DNA of 64,000 bases from Inia geoffrensis (taxonomy: Eukaryota > Chordata > Mammalia > Artiodactyla > Iniidae): assembly GCA_036417435.1 (NCBI GenBank), contig CM070917.1, forward strand, positions 57,882,436 through 57,946,435, written 5' to 3'. Below, in pieces: positions 1 to 12,190 of this stretch. The notes beneath the pieces are model-generated. The model was not told where the DNA came from. It ran no database searches and saw nothing but the letters and a program-made list of their open reading frames with translations. Numbering within the stretch: the stretch's first letter is position 1; each line of letters starts with the position of its first letter. Made by a program: the position numbers and the translations under genes.

Positions 1-129
1 ACTGGTCTATCCACTTCCAGACACTGTTCTCTATGTACAACGTCCCCTGTTTGTTCTAAATTCGATAAGATACTATTGTGTTTCTCATCTCCTTTCTGAC
101 TAAATGATACACCCTCACTCTCACTCCAC

Positions 130-800
130 ATAGCTAGATATGTCTGACCATTATGGCTGCCAACGGCAGCACTGAACTTTTCTGTAAATGTGCATAATTC
201 ATTTAAACAATCTCCCCACTGCTAGATACTTAAATTATTATCAAATTTTTGCTATTGTAAACAATGCTGTGATAAAAATTCTACCAGGTAGGTCTCTGCA
301 CATTTACGTTTTTTTCCCCTTCCCCTAGGATAAACTTGAGAAGTTAAAATTACAGGGTCAGAGCATACACACTTACGTCACCAGATTGCCCTCCAGCTGA
401 ACCAACTTGCCCACCAAGCCTTGGCTGAATACCAGGCACCAGGACACGTTTGCTCTGGTGCTCACAGGCTACTTGGCCTTGGGAAAATAACTTCTCTGAA
501 CCTTAATTTCCTAATTCATAACACAAGACCCACCCACAAGAGTTCTATTAAATATCAAATTAAAAGCTACCAGCAAAATATTAGCCCACGCTACACTATT
601 ATTTCCCAACATGATAGGTAATAATAAAATGCTCTTTTAATCTGAATTTCTTTGATTACAAGTGAGGTTAAATATTTTTTCATAGGTTAATAGGTTATTT
701 CTCTAGTAAACTGGCCATGCATGTCCTTATTTTCCTACTTAAATGTTTGGCTTTTTCTTTTTGATATAAAAGGATTTGTAAATTAAAAACAGCGACCTCT
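130..800 (-). mobile_element. L1 3' fragment, ancient
   Basis: The plus strand carries motifs known from the antisense of mammalian L1 3' regions: GCTATTGTAAACAATGCTGTG, GGATAAACTTGAGAAG and GAGGTTAAATATTTTTTCAT. Divergence is high and the edges are uncertain. Confidence 0.55.
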
Positions 801-1725
801 GCCACGTATTTTTCTCTTTCTTCCTGTGTTATATCAAAGCTTTAAACTTTAATGGAGTCATTTATATTGAGTTTTCCCTCACGATGTTTACCCAGAGGTC
901 ACATGAACAGAGCACTTACTGTGTGTGGGTGCGGTGCTGGGCGCAACTGGGAACAGCAGGGCCCCTCCCATCACCACCTGGCCCAGACACAGACATTCTG
1001 CAGCCACGCTGCAATAACCATCGAACAGACAGCTGGGGGCCACTCCCTACTCTGGGGGTCTGAAAGCTCTTCCTCCCAGTGGGTGACGTGTGGGGTTCCT
1101 AGGCTCCAGGCAGAGGGGCTGGGAAAGTGTGGGCCTTCCCCAAGGAAGGGCAGGTGGTCAGTCTGATGGGGGAGGCTCCAGAACCAGCCAGACCTGCAGA
1201 CCAAGCTAAGGGCTTCAGCTTTTCCTAAGAAGAGCAGCAGAGGGACCCGTCCAATGTGCTTGCTGCGGGCAATAGGCTGGCAGGAAGATGGATGGAGGAG
1301 TGAGATGGGTGGACTTGACCGTGGCCATGACTGATGGGGAGAAACAGACTCCAAGACAGCTGGCGGGCGAGACCGACAAAGGCTGCTGGAGGAGGGGGAA
1401 TAGGGGTCAGGGAAAGGAGCTGCTGGAAGAGAAGATTTGGAATGAGGCTAGAGGAAAGAACAGATGGACAGGCCAGCCAGTCCGGGGTGGTCTGCAAGGG
1501 GGAAGCTGGGTAGAGAGACCAGCGAGGGAGGTGGGAGAGAAGGCGGGGAGGTTTTAGCTGTGTACCTGCTCCCGGGAGGTGAGGATCAGTAGTGGGACTC
1601 GTGAAGAGGACCCTCTGGCTGCAGGGATGTGGACCGTGGTGTCGGGACTGAACAGGGGTGAGGAAATGGCGCAGCCAGAGCAGTGGTTCAAGGGGCTACC
1701 CTCTGAGGGGTGAATACGGGTTGGC

Positions 1726-1747
1726 GGGAGGAGGGTGGGGAGCAGGG
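1726..1747 (+). other. Canonical G-quadruplex motif
   Basis: Four G runs (3, 3, 4 and 3 G) with loops AGGA, T and AGCA fit the G3+N1-7 pattern. It is on the plus strand, which is the transcription template strand for RPTOR, within a G-rich, CpG-bearing patch (1690-1960). Confidence 0.6.
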
Positions 1748-2224
1748 AAGGTCACCAGGTGGGGGACAGAGGAGGTGGCAGGAGATGCTGGAGAGAGTGG
1801 AAAGTGGGGAGGGGGTCCCGCAGCACGAGGCTCCTGAGGAGGGGTTCCCGGGTTAAGGGGGGAGGCTGGGGAGCTTCCCCAGGTGGACGCGCGGCCCGTG
1901 GCTGCAGAGGAGGCGAGAGCGTGTGTTCCCAGCCTGCGGGCAGCCCAGGGGTCAGGGAAGCGGAGGTGGCTGGGTTCAGCTGCTGGAATGTCATTTCCCA
2001 CTGGTTTGGAGCCTGTTTCCACATCGCTATTTCGAGACGGATGATCGAGTGGTTCATTTTATGTTTGGAGAAGTTGAGGTTCTCCAATCAAGAAGCTGGG
2101 AGAGGTTATGTGGGGCTGATCACAGGGGCCTATCTGAACGGGGCCTGATCCCTTTCCCATGTTTAACTCATGGGTTATCTCATGCCACTGCAGCGGAAAG
2201 ACAGATCTGGAGGACAAGGTTAGA

Positions 2225-2400
2225 CGGCTGAAAGGCATGGGCTTTGGAGTCAAGCTGACCTATCTCACTTCCTCACAGTGTGGCTTAAATCACAACCTCT
2301 GGACACTTCAGTTTTCTCATCAAGAAGAGTAGAGATAACATGTGACTTGGGCTTATTTTCAGAATCAAATGAGATGCAGCCTGTCTGGTACAACGTGGTC
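2225..2400 (+). repeat. MIR SINE
   Basis: The MIR order is readable: GGCTTTGGAGTCAAGCTGAC, CCTCACAGTGTGGCTTAAAT, CACTTCAGTTTTCTCATC and AATCAAATGAGATG. Confidence 0.75.
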
Positions 2401-2488
2401 TGGTATGAGGGGTGTGATGAATGTTAGTCTTGGTGTCAGCATCCAGCTACAGGATGTCTCCATCTCTCAGAAGCGATTTGATTGACTA

Positions 2489-2608
2489 TTTATTTATTTA
2501 TTGCCGTGCTGTGCGGCTTGTGAGATCTTAGTTCCACCACCAGGGATTGAACCTGGGCCCTGGCAGTGAAAGCGCCGAGTCCTAACCACTGGACCACCAA
2601 GGAATTCC
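2489..2608 (-). mobile_element. CHR-type SINE, old short form
   Basis: On the minus strand it starts GGAATTCCTTGGTGGTCCAG and carries the tRNA-like B box in GGTTCAATCCC, then GGAACTAAGATC. This is the older tRNA-Glu-derived cetartiodactyl SINE head. It sits just beyond the 3' end of a minus-strand L1 fragment. The target-site duplication is not clear. Confidence 0.85.
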
Positions 2609-2614
2609 CTATTT

Positions 2615-3050
2615 TTTTTTTTTAACATCTTTATAGGAGTATACTTGCTGTACAATGGTGTGTTAGTTTCTGCTTTATAACAAAGTGAATCAGTTATACA
2701 TATACATATGTTCCCATATCTCTTCCCTCTTGCGCCTCCCTCCCTCCCACCCTCCCTATCCCACCCCTCTAGGTGGTCACAAGCCACTAAGCTGATCTCC
2801 CTGTGCTATGCGGCTGCTTCCCCCTAGCTAGCTACCTTACGTTTGGTAGTGTATATGTGTCCATGTCACTCTCTCACTTTGTCACAGCTTCCCCTTCCCC
2901 TTCCCCATATCCTCAAGTCCATTCTCTAGTAGGTCTGTGTCTTTATTCCCGTCTTACCCCTAGGTTCTTCATGACCTTTTTTTTTTTTTTCTTAGATTCC
3001 GTATATATGTGTTAGCATACGGTATCTGTTTTTCCCTATTTGTTTTGAAA
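2615..3050 (-). mobile_element. L1 3' UTR fragment
   Basis: The plus strand matches the reverse complement of the cetartiodactyl L1 3' end: TGTGTTAGTTTCTGCTTTAT, CTAGGTGGTCACAAGCCAC, GTCCATTCTCTAGTAGG and CCCTAGGTTCTTCATGACC. The element's 3' end is at about 2620. Confidence 0.75.
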
Positions 3051-6000
3051 GAAAACGGAACTGCCGGAGGTTCAAGTCTCTAGAGATCCAGGGCGAGCAG
3101 AACCTTACATTTACTAGGTTTATGAAAGCAGGTGTAATTCCTCAAAAATCAAAGACATCAAACACATCTAACACTTGTAAAGATTCTATTTACTGATTCC
3201 CTTTGTTATTTAAAACACTGTCAACGTGAATAAAACTCTGTGTTTTCAAGTAAATAGCAGAGCACTTTGCAGTGGAAGAAATGGCAACTTGGGCCAAGAA
3301 ACCTAACCACGCGTAGTTCGCATTGTTTGTTTCTCATGTGCACTGACCAGCAGTTAAGAGGTGTCCATTACAACGTCTTACTTACAGATGGCAAAAGTAA
3401 AAGGGAAACCATCACCATCACTACTGCAATGCGATCTTTCCTGACTCTGTTGTCCGCGTTGACGAAACACACAGTAAAGCATCAATAGACAGCCCACTTG
3501 TCTCAGAGACTCAAGACCCTCAGCAATGCAGGGTTTTGTGCTGTGGGTATTGATGTCTCATTGGAAAATAAACAGCATCAATAACAAGTCCTAGGGAAAA
3601 TGTCAAGTATTGGTTTTTCTAAACGTTACTGCTTCCTGTGATTCCTTCTGTTGATTTACATTTTAAAAATACTGAGGCCCAACATAAATTAAAATTACTT
3701 TTTAAAAAAAGGACTGGCTTTTGTTTGTTTGTATTTGTACTTAAAAAACAAAATTCCTGTTTCAGTGTGCCTCAGGCCCTGGGGAAATTACAGAGATAAA
3801 CGTTGGTGAACTAAATGAGTTACTGGGATTTCTTTCTGTCTGTGGCAACCCAAACTGAAGATTAATAATGGAGATACGAATACCCAAACTAAAACAGAGC
3901 TGCTAGGGCAACAACCTTTCATTTGCCTTGTGCACAAAAAACGCACTCAGGCTTCTACGCTGAGACTGCTGGATAGAGCTGCTTCTTAAAAACCAGATTC
4001 TCAAGCTCCAGTCCTGGCCTGGTGGACCCAGGAATCTGATGATCAGAGATTCTGGAGCCACCGATGAATATAATATGTGTAATAATAACATCCCAGTTAT
4101 TATCCTGATGCCACCTAATAATAATCTTGTACTTTCAGACCAAAAATTCTATTTGTAAATAAAATGATGGCATGAAAGCAAACAGGGTTTCCTAATGAAA
4201 TGCCCACACTGACTTGTAGTATCTGTATAAAGATACTAACACGGAATCCTGCAAAATTTCTCTCTTCCCTCTCTTTTTCCACAACATTGAAATGCTCCTT
4301 CTCTGCCTGGGGCTTCTTTGCACATGGGCCACTGAGGGAGTGCAGACAGTAATGCTGAGTCCAGGCAGGGCCACCAGACCACGAGACCACGGGGCCAGCC
4401 AGGCCTTGCACTGTGGCAGGGCTCAAGAATCTTCCTTCCCATCCTTTCTGCTGATTTGTATTTCTAAAAGATGAAAAAGGACATCAGGACTGGTCAGGAA
4501 AAGTGTACGTTCATGCTTACATCTACACGAGAGGCTGCAAATCAGCCTGAGGAGACAGTTCATTTTACCCCGATGATCCTCAGTTAATGCCTCTGAGTTT
4601 TCGGAGGGAGAAAACGCTCTCTGGCAGTGGAAAAAGTAGCAGGGATTGGAAAAGCTGTGACGTCTCTGTATTAAAATTCTCTTTCCCTTCAGCAACACTT
4701 CCTGACTCGCCAAGGCACTGGGGATAATTTATGGATAATGGGGCCCAGGTTCTGGCAAAATAACTGAATTAATGAGAAAGAAGCCAACACCGCAGGCTAC
4801 CCCAAATGAAGCAAGCTCCCCTTTGCATTGTGTTGGGTTTTCTTGTTAAGTACAGGTTTCTGCACTGATCCAGGTGGGACACAGCCCAGACAGATCCCCC
4901 ATCAGAATGATGAGGAACCTATGGTTTCCGTTCATCTGAAAGATCGCACAGAAGATGCCCCTTTCTTTTCTTTCAGAGTCATTCCCTCATTTTGGCATCA
5001 GGAAGTTGGGTCTTCTCTTTCCCTGAGGGCGTGTGGGTTGTAAATGGGACATTAAAGAAAAAGTCAATGTGAGGCCATTTACAACAGGATTGTTTGCCAG
5101 GCAGGATTCAGTGCTGGGCATTGTGCCCCTGCTTAGAAAGGACCAATTTTATCTACCACATTATTGAAATAATAGGAAGGTCAGGGGAGGCTGGCCACAG
5201 TCTCCTCTCATGAAAATTCGGATGACCCTAGGAGCTGGGGAGCACAGCAACCAACCGGTCACTGCTGTCCCATAGCCCTGCCTGTCAGCTTTCCACTCGC
5301 TGCATAAGAACTCATGGGCTCCTGCCAAATGGCGAGTTTTCTTTGTTGTGTTGTTATCGTTGCTTTTCATTGTGTTTTGTTTTGAAAATTCGTTTATTGC
5401 TCACCTTGCAAACTCAAGATAGTCAAACTAATCTAGAAACACACATGAGGAATACTAATAATTTCTGCATTCTTTTCACAATGTCAGAAAATAAGCAGTC
5501 ATAAGACAGAAAAAGTACCAAAATATCTCCAGGGAAGGATCCTGGCCAACACCCTGTGCCCACGTAATTATCAAGCCACGAGGACAAGGCTGTGTGGTGG
5601 CATTTCCACAACTGCACAAACTGCTCTCACTGCTCTGCTGCCTGGGTCCCGGCACACAGTCCTGAGCCAGATGAGACCTCAGTTCTGTCGTAGGCACCTT
5701 CCCAGCCCACCATGAGGTCAGCACAGAGCGGGAGAGCAGACCATGCAGGGAGGGAGACTGCCACGCTCCAGGTGGGACAGGGATCAGCCGTTCACCTATT
5801 TTTCAAACTGTCCTTGGCGGCGGGAGCCGCTCAGAGAGCGCGTTGGGCCCAGTGAAGATGAATGGTACTTCTGCGAGACGTGGTCAGCAGCCTGGTGAGA
5901 AAGTGGGGCCCTCCTGGGGGGAGGCAAGGCCTCGTCCTCGGGCAGGTGAGGCAAAGCAACCTAATCAGCTTTCTGAGGGGAAGGTGGTGGTCTTCCCAGC

Positions 6001-6915
6001 CAGCTCTCAGAATTTAAGACCCTACTTCCTAACTGGACACGGACGTAAATGCCCACCCCTCCTGCTGTGGGCACGGCCCCTCCCACAACTGTCCACAGTT
6101 CTCACCCAAGTTCAACTGCCTCATCCTCACTGCACACAATCTCTTCCAGGGCCTAAAATGAATTATTAGGCCTTGGTGTCTACACTGACAGTGGTTTTAA
6201 ATCTCATTTGACACTGTCTCAGAGCAAAACAGCTTTGCTTATGTCATGACCTGGTCCCTACACCTGCCCCATAAATATACATTAACTGAAACAAAAGTTC
6301 TGTGAAAACTTCCTAAACTTCCTGCCTGTGACGAATTTTGGTATTTTGCCATCTCATTACCCAAAACTTAGCTGGGTGAGACCCACAGAACTGATCTCCC
6401 AAACCACTCGTGGGGCACCAGGTGCCACATGAACAGTGACACAGGCCACACGGGTGACTGCGCTTGACGGCACAGCCAGAGAGTGCAACAGCCCACAGCT
6501 ACCGCGGGGCACAGCCCCCTGGAAGTGAGCAACCCACAGGTGCTGGGAGCGGTGCCACGACCTGCGTGTGTAATTTGCTCAGGCTCTCCTATTTTCTCTG
6601 CAGTTGATTTGCATCTCATGTCCTTCCAAAGAGAAGGGGCACTGATGACAGAGCCGTGCTGGAACGGGGCTCGCTGGCAGCAGCACTTGGGGGGAGAGGG
6701 GAGGGCAGCTGACGACAGCCCAGATCAGTGTTTAATTGGCGAGGAGAGGCTTCAGTGACTTCGCCAGGCAAGCCCGGGAGACAAGGAGGCATTAACTCCA
6801 AAGCAGGAGGGCTGTCACACACCAGCACACTCAGTCCCAATAAACTAGTCCCCTCCCGGGCGGCTGTGGGGTTTTCTAGCTCCCTCATCAATCTGCCTCA
6901 CCTGGAGACACTCAC

Positions 6916-7017
6916 CTGTAAGACAATGGGAAGCTGCTCAGGTGGGTTCCTGTTCTCCACGCCCATCGTGAGCCACACCTGGAAGGCGGTCAGCTGCTCA
7001 GCAAAGAAGGGGCTGTG
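6916..7017 (-). CDS. RPTOR: RPTOR exon, residues ~H405-Q438
   Basis: This 102-nt exon has exactly 34 codons, reading [20 protein letters not shown] then [14 protein letters not shown]. Both flanking introns are phase 0. The acceptor is CTCGTCCCACAG|CAC with a good branch-point candidate CTAAC about 20 nt upstream (plus-strand 7036-7040). The donor is CAG|GTGAGT. The peptide forms early helices of the raptor alpha-solenoid. Because the exon is symmetric, its skipping would remove 34 residues without a frameshift. The reading frame stays open into the intron on both sides, but the splice signals and the match to raptor fix the boundaries. Confidence 0.97.
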
Positions 7018-9799
7018 CTGTGGGACGAGCAGAGGGTTAGTCAGGGGCTCTCCTTCTTCAGCCGGCTCTGCCTTTACACGCCGCCCCCACCATCGATTCA
7101 GCCGTGTGTCTTTGTGAGGCCCCGACTCCACTTGGCCACCACCATCCAGACAAGGGGAGACAGGGCTGGGCCATAGCAGAGGAGGTGGTGAGGCATGGTC
7201 AGACCGGGACGTTTCATACGGCAGAGCCAGAGGCTGCATGGACAGACTGGGTGTGGGTAAGAGAGGGTTGCAGTAAGGTTAATGCCGGGGCTTGGGCCTA
7301 AACACCCGGAAGCGGGGTCCCAAGACCTGAGGCGGGAAGACTGAAAGGGGAGCACGTTTGGGAGGAGCACGTGGGGAACTCAGCTTGGACACGCTGAGTT
7401 TATGATGCCTACTGGACACCCGACTGAGACATCAGGGAGACGATGGCCCACGTGAGCCCGCAGTCCAGGAGACGGGTCTGGGCTGGAGAGACAGATCTAG
7501 TTTAAAGTTAAGTGAGAAACAGAGGGGACCCTGGGCTGAGCCCTGGAGCCCCCCAAGAGTGAGAGGCCAAGGAGATGGAGACACAAGGGCAAGGCCAGCA
7601 GAGGGGGATCAGGAGTGGGTGGTGGCCAGGATGCCAGGGAGGAGTGTTTTAGGGGGAGGACATGGTCGGCACCTTCCATGACTGTAGAGAGTCAGGCAGG
7701 ACCAAGGTCCAGAGCTGAAGGTGACAAGGAGGGCCCTGGAGACCATTAAGGATGTAACAGGAGGGCCCTGGTAGTGGGCAGAAGCACAACCGGACTGGGT
7801 TCAAACAGAAGAAAAGATGATTCAGAGACTCAAGAATAGACAGTTCTTTGCAGGAATCTGGCTGCAAAGGGGAAGGAGAGACATGGGGAGGTGGGGGCGG
7901 GAAATCGGATGGGGTCACGTGACTAGGAATTTCTTTTTAAAGGTGGGAGAATAAGGGCATGTTTGTAAGAGGGGGAAACTGCTGATGAAGGAGGGAGGTG
8001 CTGGGCGAGGGCCTTGGCGAGTGGACGCCTGGCACACAGGTTGGGGGCAGCACTGCTGGGAGCGGGAGATGCAACAGATGGGCCAGGTTGCAGGACAAAA
8101 GCCAATGTGGCAGGACTTACAGAGGATCCCTCTATCGCTCCTGTCTCTCAGCAAGGTGGGAAAAGGAGGTGCTGTGGATGGAGGGGAGAGTGAGCGGAGA
8201 GGGGACGGGAAGGAAGGAGATGTGTCCGGGCAGCCTGCCAGGCAGCGTTTAAGGCCCCTGGAGGGTAGTGACCGCAGCAGGTCACAGTGGGCTTCCCCAG
8301 CCTGGCAGTGGGGGTGCGGAGGGTGGCTTGTCCTCGCGCAGGCACTGCGGAGGGGATGCCTTTAGTGGAGATGACGAGGACGAGGGAAACTGCAGAAGTA
8401 GCGGCTCAGGTAGGAGGGGGCCCAGGCTGTCAGAAGGAGGTCCGGGAACTGAGAGACCAAGCAGTAGGACTGCTGGGCTTTCTGTCTTACACAGGCATTT
8501 CCACTTAATACGCAGCTCTGCTGTCCCTGAGCTCCAGACAGAAAGAATTCCAAATCTCTGCCTCCAGCCCACTTCTCTCTGTCACACTCTGTCTCCCCAG
8601 GGGCAAAGCAGGTGTCTGTGTAAGGAAGGGTGGGTGGCAAAGCAGGGATGCGGGCTGTAACCCCAGGTTCCCGCACCTGTGGAAGTGTGCGCATAGAGGA
8701 CTCCAGGCCGTGGGCAGGGCTCCAGCAGAGCTGCGAACCAGACCAGGTGTGTTCCCACCGCACCCTCCACAGAGGGGCCTGGTGGTCAGAGCCATGGTGC
8801 GTGCCCTTGTAAAGAAGTCAGTGTTGCATGAGAATTCGGCAGAGGACTTTCACACTTAGGAATGTGTGCTCTTGCAAAGTCAGTGTATGTGAAGTTAATC
8901 AAATCTGGAGGGCAACTTGGGGATTGGGATGGAGCCCCCAAAGTGATTTTCCTGTTTTTAAGTGTGAGTTATTCACAAATTGGTTTAAAACCAATAATCT
9001 TGTTAAATGCTCCCTCCCCAGCTGTACTGAGTGCGGGGGACCTTCAGTCTAGGAAGGGAAGTCGGGAAACTCAGATAATTCCACCTCCCCTCATTTCCTT
9101 CACTTAGTTTTGCCTTATGGATGCAAACACGCTGCTCATTGCTGAAGAAGCCGCTCTGTCCCGAATGGCAAACATTCCTGGTCTTTTCACCTAAAGCTGA
9201 CAAAGAGGGAAAGGCCTTTGCCATCGAAGTATGCTGTGAGGTTTGTCATGCTTCTTAAAGCCACGGGGAAGGTGACAGATCAGATCAGCACCCCACCATA
9301 AGTGTGGTTCAGCATTTTAGGTAACACTTCACAGAACAGCTCAAGAGTTGCCCCGTGAGTGCCTGAGGTTATTCACAGAGTTGATGTTTTGGGCCAAATC
9401 TTCATGATTACCTCCCGGAAATACTGTGTAGATTCCTGGGGTAGGGAAGCAGCAGAACCCAGGATGAGTTCTGGAGGAGAAGCTCACAGATCGTGGGCAG
9501 AGGCTCTGAGTCATGTGGCCATGTGGCCTGGGCCTCCTGGGACGATTCTGATGCCAGGTGGTCAACCCTGTGGTTAGCCCATGTGTCAGACGGGCTGGGG
9601 GGTCTGAAAACAGGTGCCAAGCGCGAAGGACTAAGAGCAGAAAGGCCAGCTCTGGGGACAAAGAGCCACGCCTGACCCTGGGGGCCAATCCACCGGGACT
9701 TGTGAGGTCACTGTGGGGAGGGAGGAGAGCTAGTTCATCTCAACACACTCCTACTCTTCTCACCTGCCATCCCCAGTCCAAACACACTTATGTCGGCTG

Positions 9800-10945
9800 T
9801 TTCACAGTAAGTGAAGATTTCTTAAACGGATACCAAAAGCCCTAACCATAAAAGAAAAAACATTGGTAAACTGGATATGGTAAAACAAGACTTTTGTTCA
9901 TCAAGTAAAAACATTAAAAAAGTGAAAATGAAGTCTGCAGAATGAAGATATTCACAATGTGTGACAAAGGATTTGTATTCAGAATATAAACAGAACCACT
10001 ACAAACCGATAAGAAACAGATAATGCAAAAGAAAAATGATCACATGACTTGAACAGGCAATTTATAAAAGAGGATATTCAAAAAGCCAATAAAAACACGA
10101 AACAGTGCTCAACTCTATTAACCATCAGGGAAATACAAGATAAAATCTCAATGAAATACCTTTACATAATGAACCAGAATAGCCAAAATGAAAAAAAAAA
10201 AGGTGGAAAACATCAAGTATTGATGAGGACATGGGACAACTAAAACTCTCATACATCGTGGGAAGGACTGAAAATTGACCCACAGCCACTTTGGAAAACT
10301 GTCTGGCAGTTTGTACTGAAACTGAAAATATGCACACCTGGTGACCAGAAATCCCACTCCTCCTGTGCACACCTGACACTAACGCACCAGAGCACGAGGA
10401 ATTAGCAGTACCTGGTCACACCCACCCACTCGCCTCAAGCACAAAACTTAAGGGGGCACCAAAAAACATAGTAATTGAGATTAAAAAAACCTTAATGCAA
10501 TATTTAAGAAAATAAAAATTAATATAAAAATCTATAATGAACAAAATATCAAAATTTCATAGAAAGACAGGCCCAGCATGACTGATTTCTCCTTCTGTCT
10601 CAGGCTCCAGCGTCTTGGCTGGGCAGTGGCCAGCACAGTTCGTGAGGTCCATGGGATAGACCATGACCTTTGGGGTTTCCACACTGTGATAGGAGTGAGC
10701 TGCAAGTGAATGGAGCAAACTTGGCATTGAATGGAGGCAGCCAGACACAAGGATTCTATTTACCCAAGTACCAACCCCTCAGGGCAGCACACACCCAGGC
10801 GGAGGTGGTGGCCAGAGCGGGAGGGGCATCGGGGGACCACTGATGTTCTAAGTGGGTGCTGGTTACACGAGTGCGCTCAACTTGTAAATTCACCAAGCTG
10901 CACGTTACGATGCCTGCAATCTTCTATGTGTATGTTATGCTTCCA
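9800..10945 (+). mobile_element. L1 3' fragment (ORF2 end and 3' UTR)
   Basis: Plus-strand L1 signatures include GTGACAAAGGATTTGTATTC, AACAGGCAATTTATAAAAG, CAACTCTATTAACCATCAGG and CCACTTTGGAAAACTGTCTG, and the 3' UTR block GGTGCTGGTTACACGAGTGC near 10857. The frame is broken many times. The region 10390-10730 is less clearly L1. Confidence 0.7.
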
Positions 10946-11846
10946 AAAGAATGAAAACTAAAACAGCTAGCGTGTGGCCTCCACCAGGTACCCCTCCCAG
11001 TGACAATTTGGTAAGATTATTCCCAGAGGCAGAATCCTGAATCTAATAGGTGAGAAATGAAGCTGAAGACGCTTGAAAGGAGGCCTGGCACTGGAGGGAG
11101 GGGTGAGGACAGAACCGTGGGGCTTTATCTGAGAGGTGTGCAGCTCCGACCCCTTGATGGTACAAAGGAAAACCAGGCACACGCACAAAAAAGCATGAGT
11201 TGAACAAGGTTCCCGAACACATGTTTGTGGTGACAGGCCCTGTCCCTGCGGAGGTGGAGCGTGTGAGGAGCTGGAGGCCAGGACTGTTCCCCACAGAGAC
11301 TTGTCCCTGCCTCAGGGTTTAGGGTCTCCCAGGCAATGCCAAACATATAGGTGAGCGCCAAGTGAAGGCCCTGCCGGCGCCCACTTCAGGGTTCAAGATG
11401 CAAGGCCGGCTTCGACTCCCTTGTAAGTGCGTTAAAGGAAAGGTGGGTGGAGAGCGGCGAGCTGCTGGAGCAGGCACCGCAAGTGCTGGTGGAGAACCCA
11501 GCAGTGGGCACACGGATGCTCGATGCAGAGTTCTTCCAACTTTGCTGTAGGTTTGAAAATGTTCATAATAAAATGGGAAAAAAATTCAAGCAATGAAGGA
11601 GGAAAGATAAGATAAAATAGAGAGGGAGGGCTTCATAGCCCAGTTACCCCAGTCTTGGGGGGGAATCGAAATCACCTGAGTTAACACACATGCATACAAC
11701 CCTCCCCCTCTGTCACAGACATGCACGCATGTACACACATGTACATGGACACACACCCCACAGAGAACACACACACTCATACCCCATAGATATACGCAGG
11801 CACACAAATATACATGCACATACACCCCCCACCGAAATACATATAT

Positions 11847-11848
<2 letters not shown>

Positions 11849-11910
<62 letters not shown>
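11849..11910. repeat. (AC)31 microsatellite
   Basis: An uninterrupted run of 31 AC units. The 150 bp before it (from about 11690) are degenerate CA/CATG-rich sequence, so the array is the pure core of a longer decayed tract. Open frames across it are artefacts of the repeat. Confidence 0.98.
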
Positions 11911-11912
<2 letters not shown>

Positions 11913-12054
11913 AGGCCCCTGACTCAGTAAGGTTGAAAGCTTCCCTTTCAATCTGACTGATGTGATGTGCACTGAAAGTTAAAAACCTCTGTAGTGAGAC
12001 GTGGGTGCCTCTGGCCGCAGTCAGGGCTTTGTGAATACACCAAGGGCCAGGAAC

Positions 12055-12190
12055 CCTTGTATCCAGCATGTACCACGTGCCAGGCTCTGTCCTCCAGTCC
12101 TCACATGTTCCTTGAATTGGATACAACTATAGTTCCCATTTTAAAACAAGGAAACTGAGGCACCGGGGGGCTAAGCTGCCCACCGTGGTC
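12055..12190 (-). repeat. MIR fragment
   Basis: Reverse-oriented MIR blocks: CACGTGCCAGGCTCTGTCC, CCCATTTTAAAACAAGGAAA and CTGAGGCACC. Confidence 0.65.

Larger units (their letters stand above)
1..6915 (-). other. RPTOR: RPTOR intron, partial (downstream of the H405-Q438 exon)
   Basis: Non-coding. It holds an old L1 3' fragment near the left edge, a G-rich and CpG-containing patch at 1690-1960, a MIR, a CHR SINE beside an L1 3' end (2489-3060), and several long stretches where I recognise no repeat (about 3100-6900). None of its open frames resembles a protein I know. The next RPTOR exon is not in it. Confidence 0.85.

Noticed and set aside
1..6900. The next RPTOR exon (VLLSQVHRLRALDLLGRFLD)
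   Set aside because: Searched for on the minus strand by sight and not found, so it probably lies left of the window.
6898..7239. A 113-codon continuous open frame across the H405-Q438 exon
   Set aside because: Only the 34 central codons match raptor and they are bounded by clear AG/GT splice sites; the rest is intron read-through.
11586..11972. Open frames over the CA microsatellite encoding Val-Cys or His-Thr runs
   Set aside because: These are direct translations of the (AC)n repeat in different frames.
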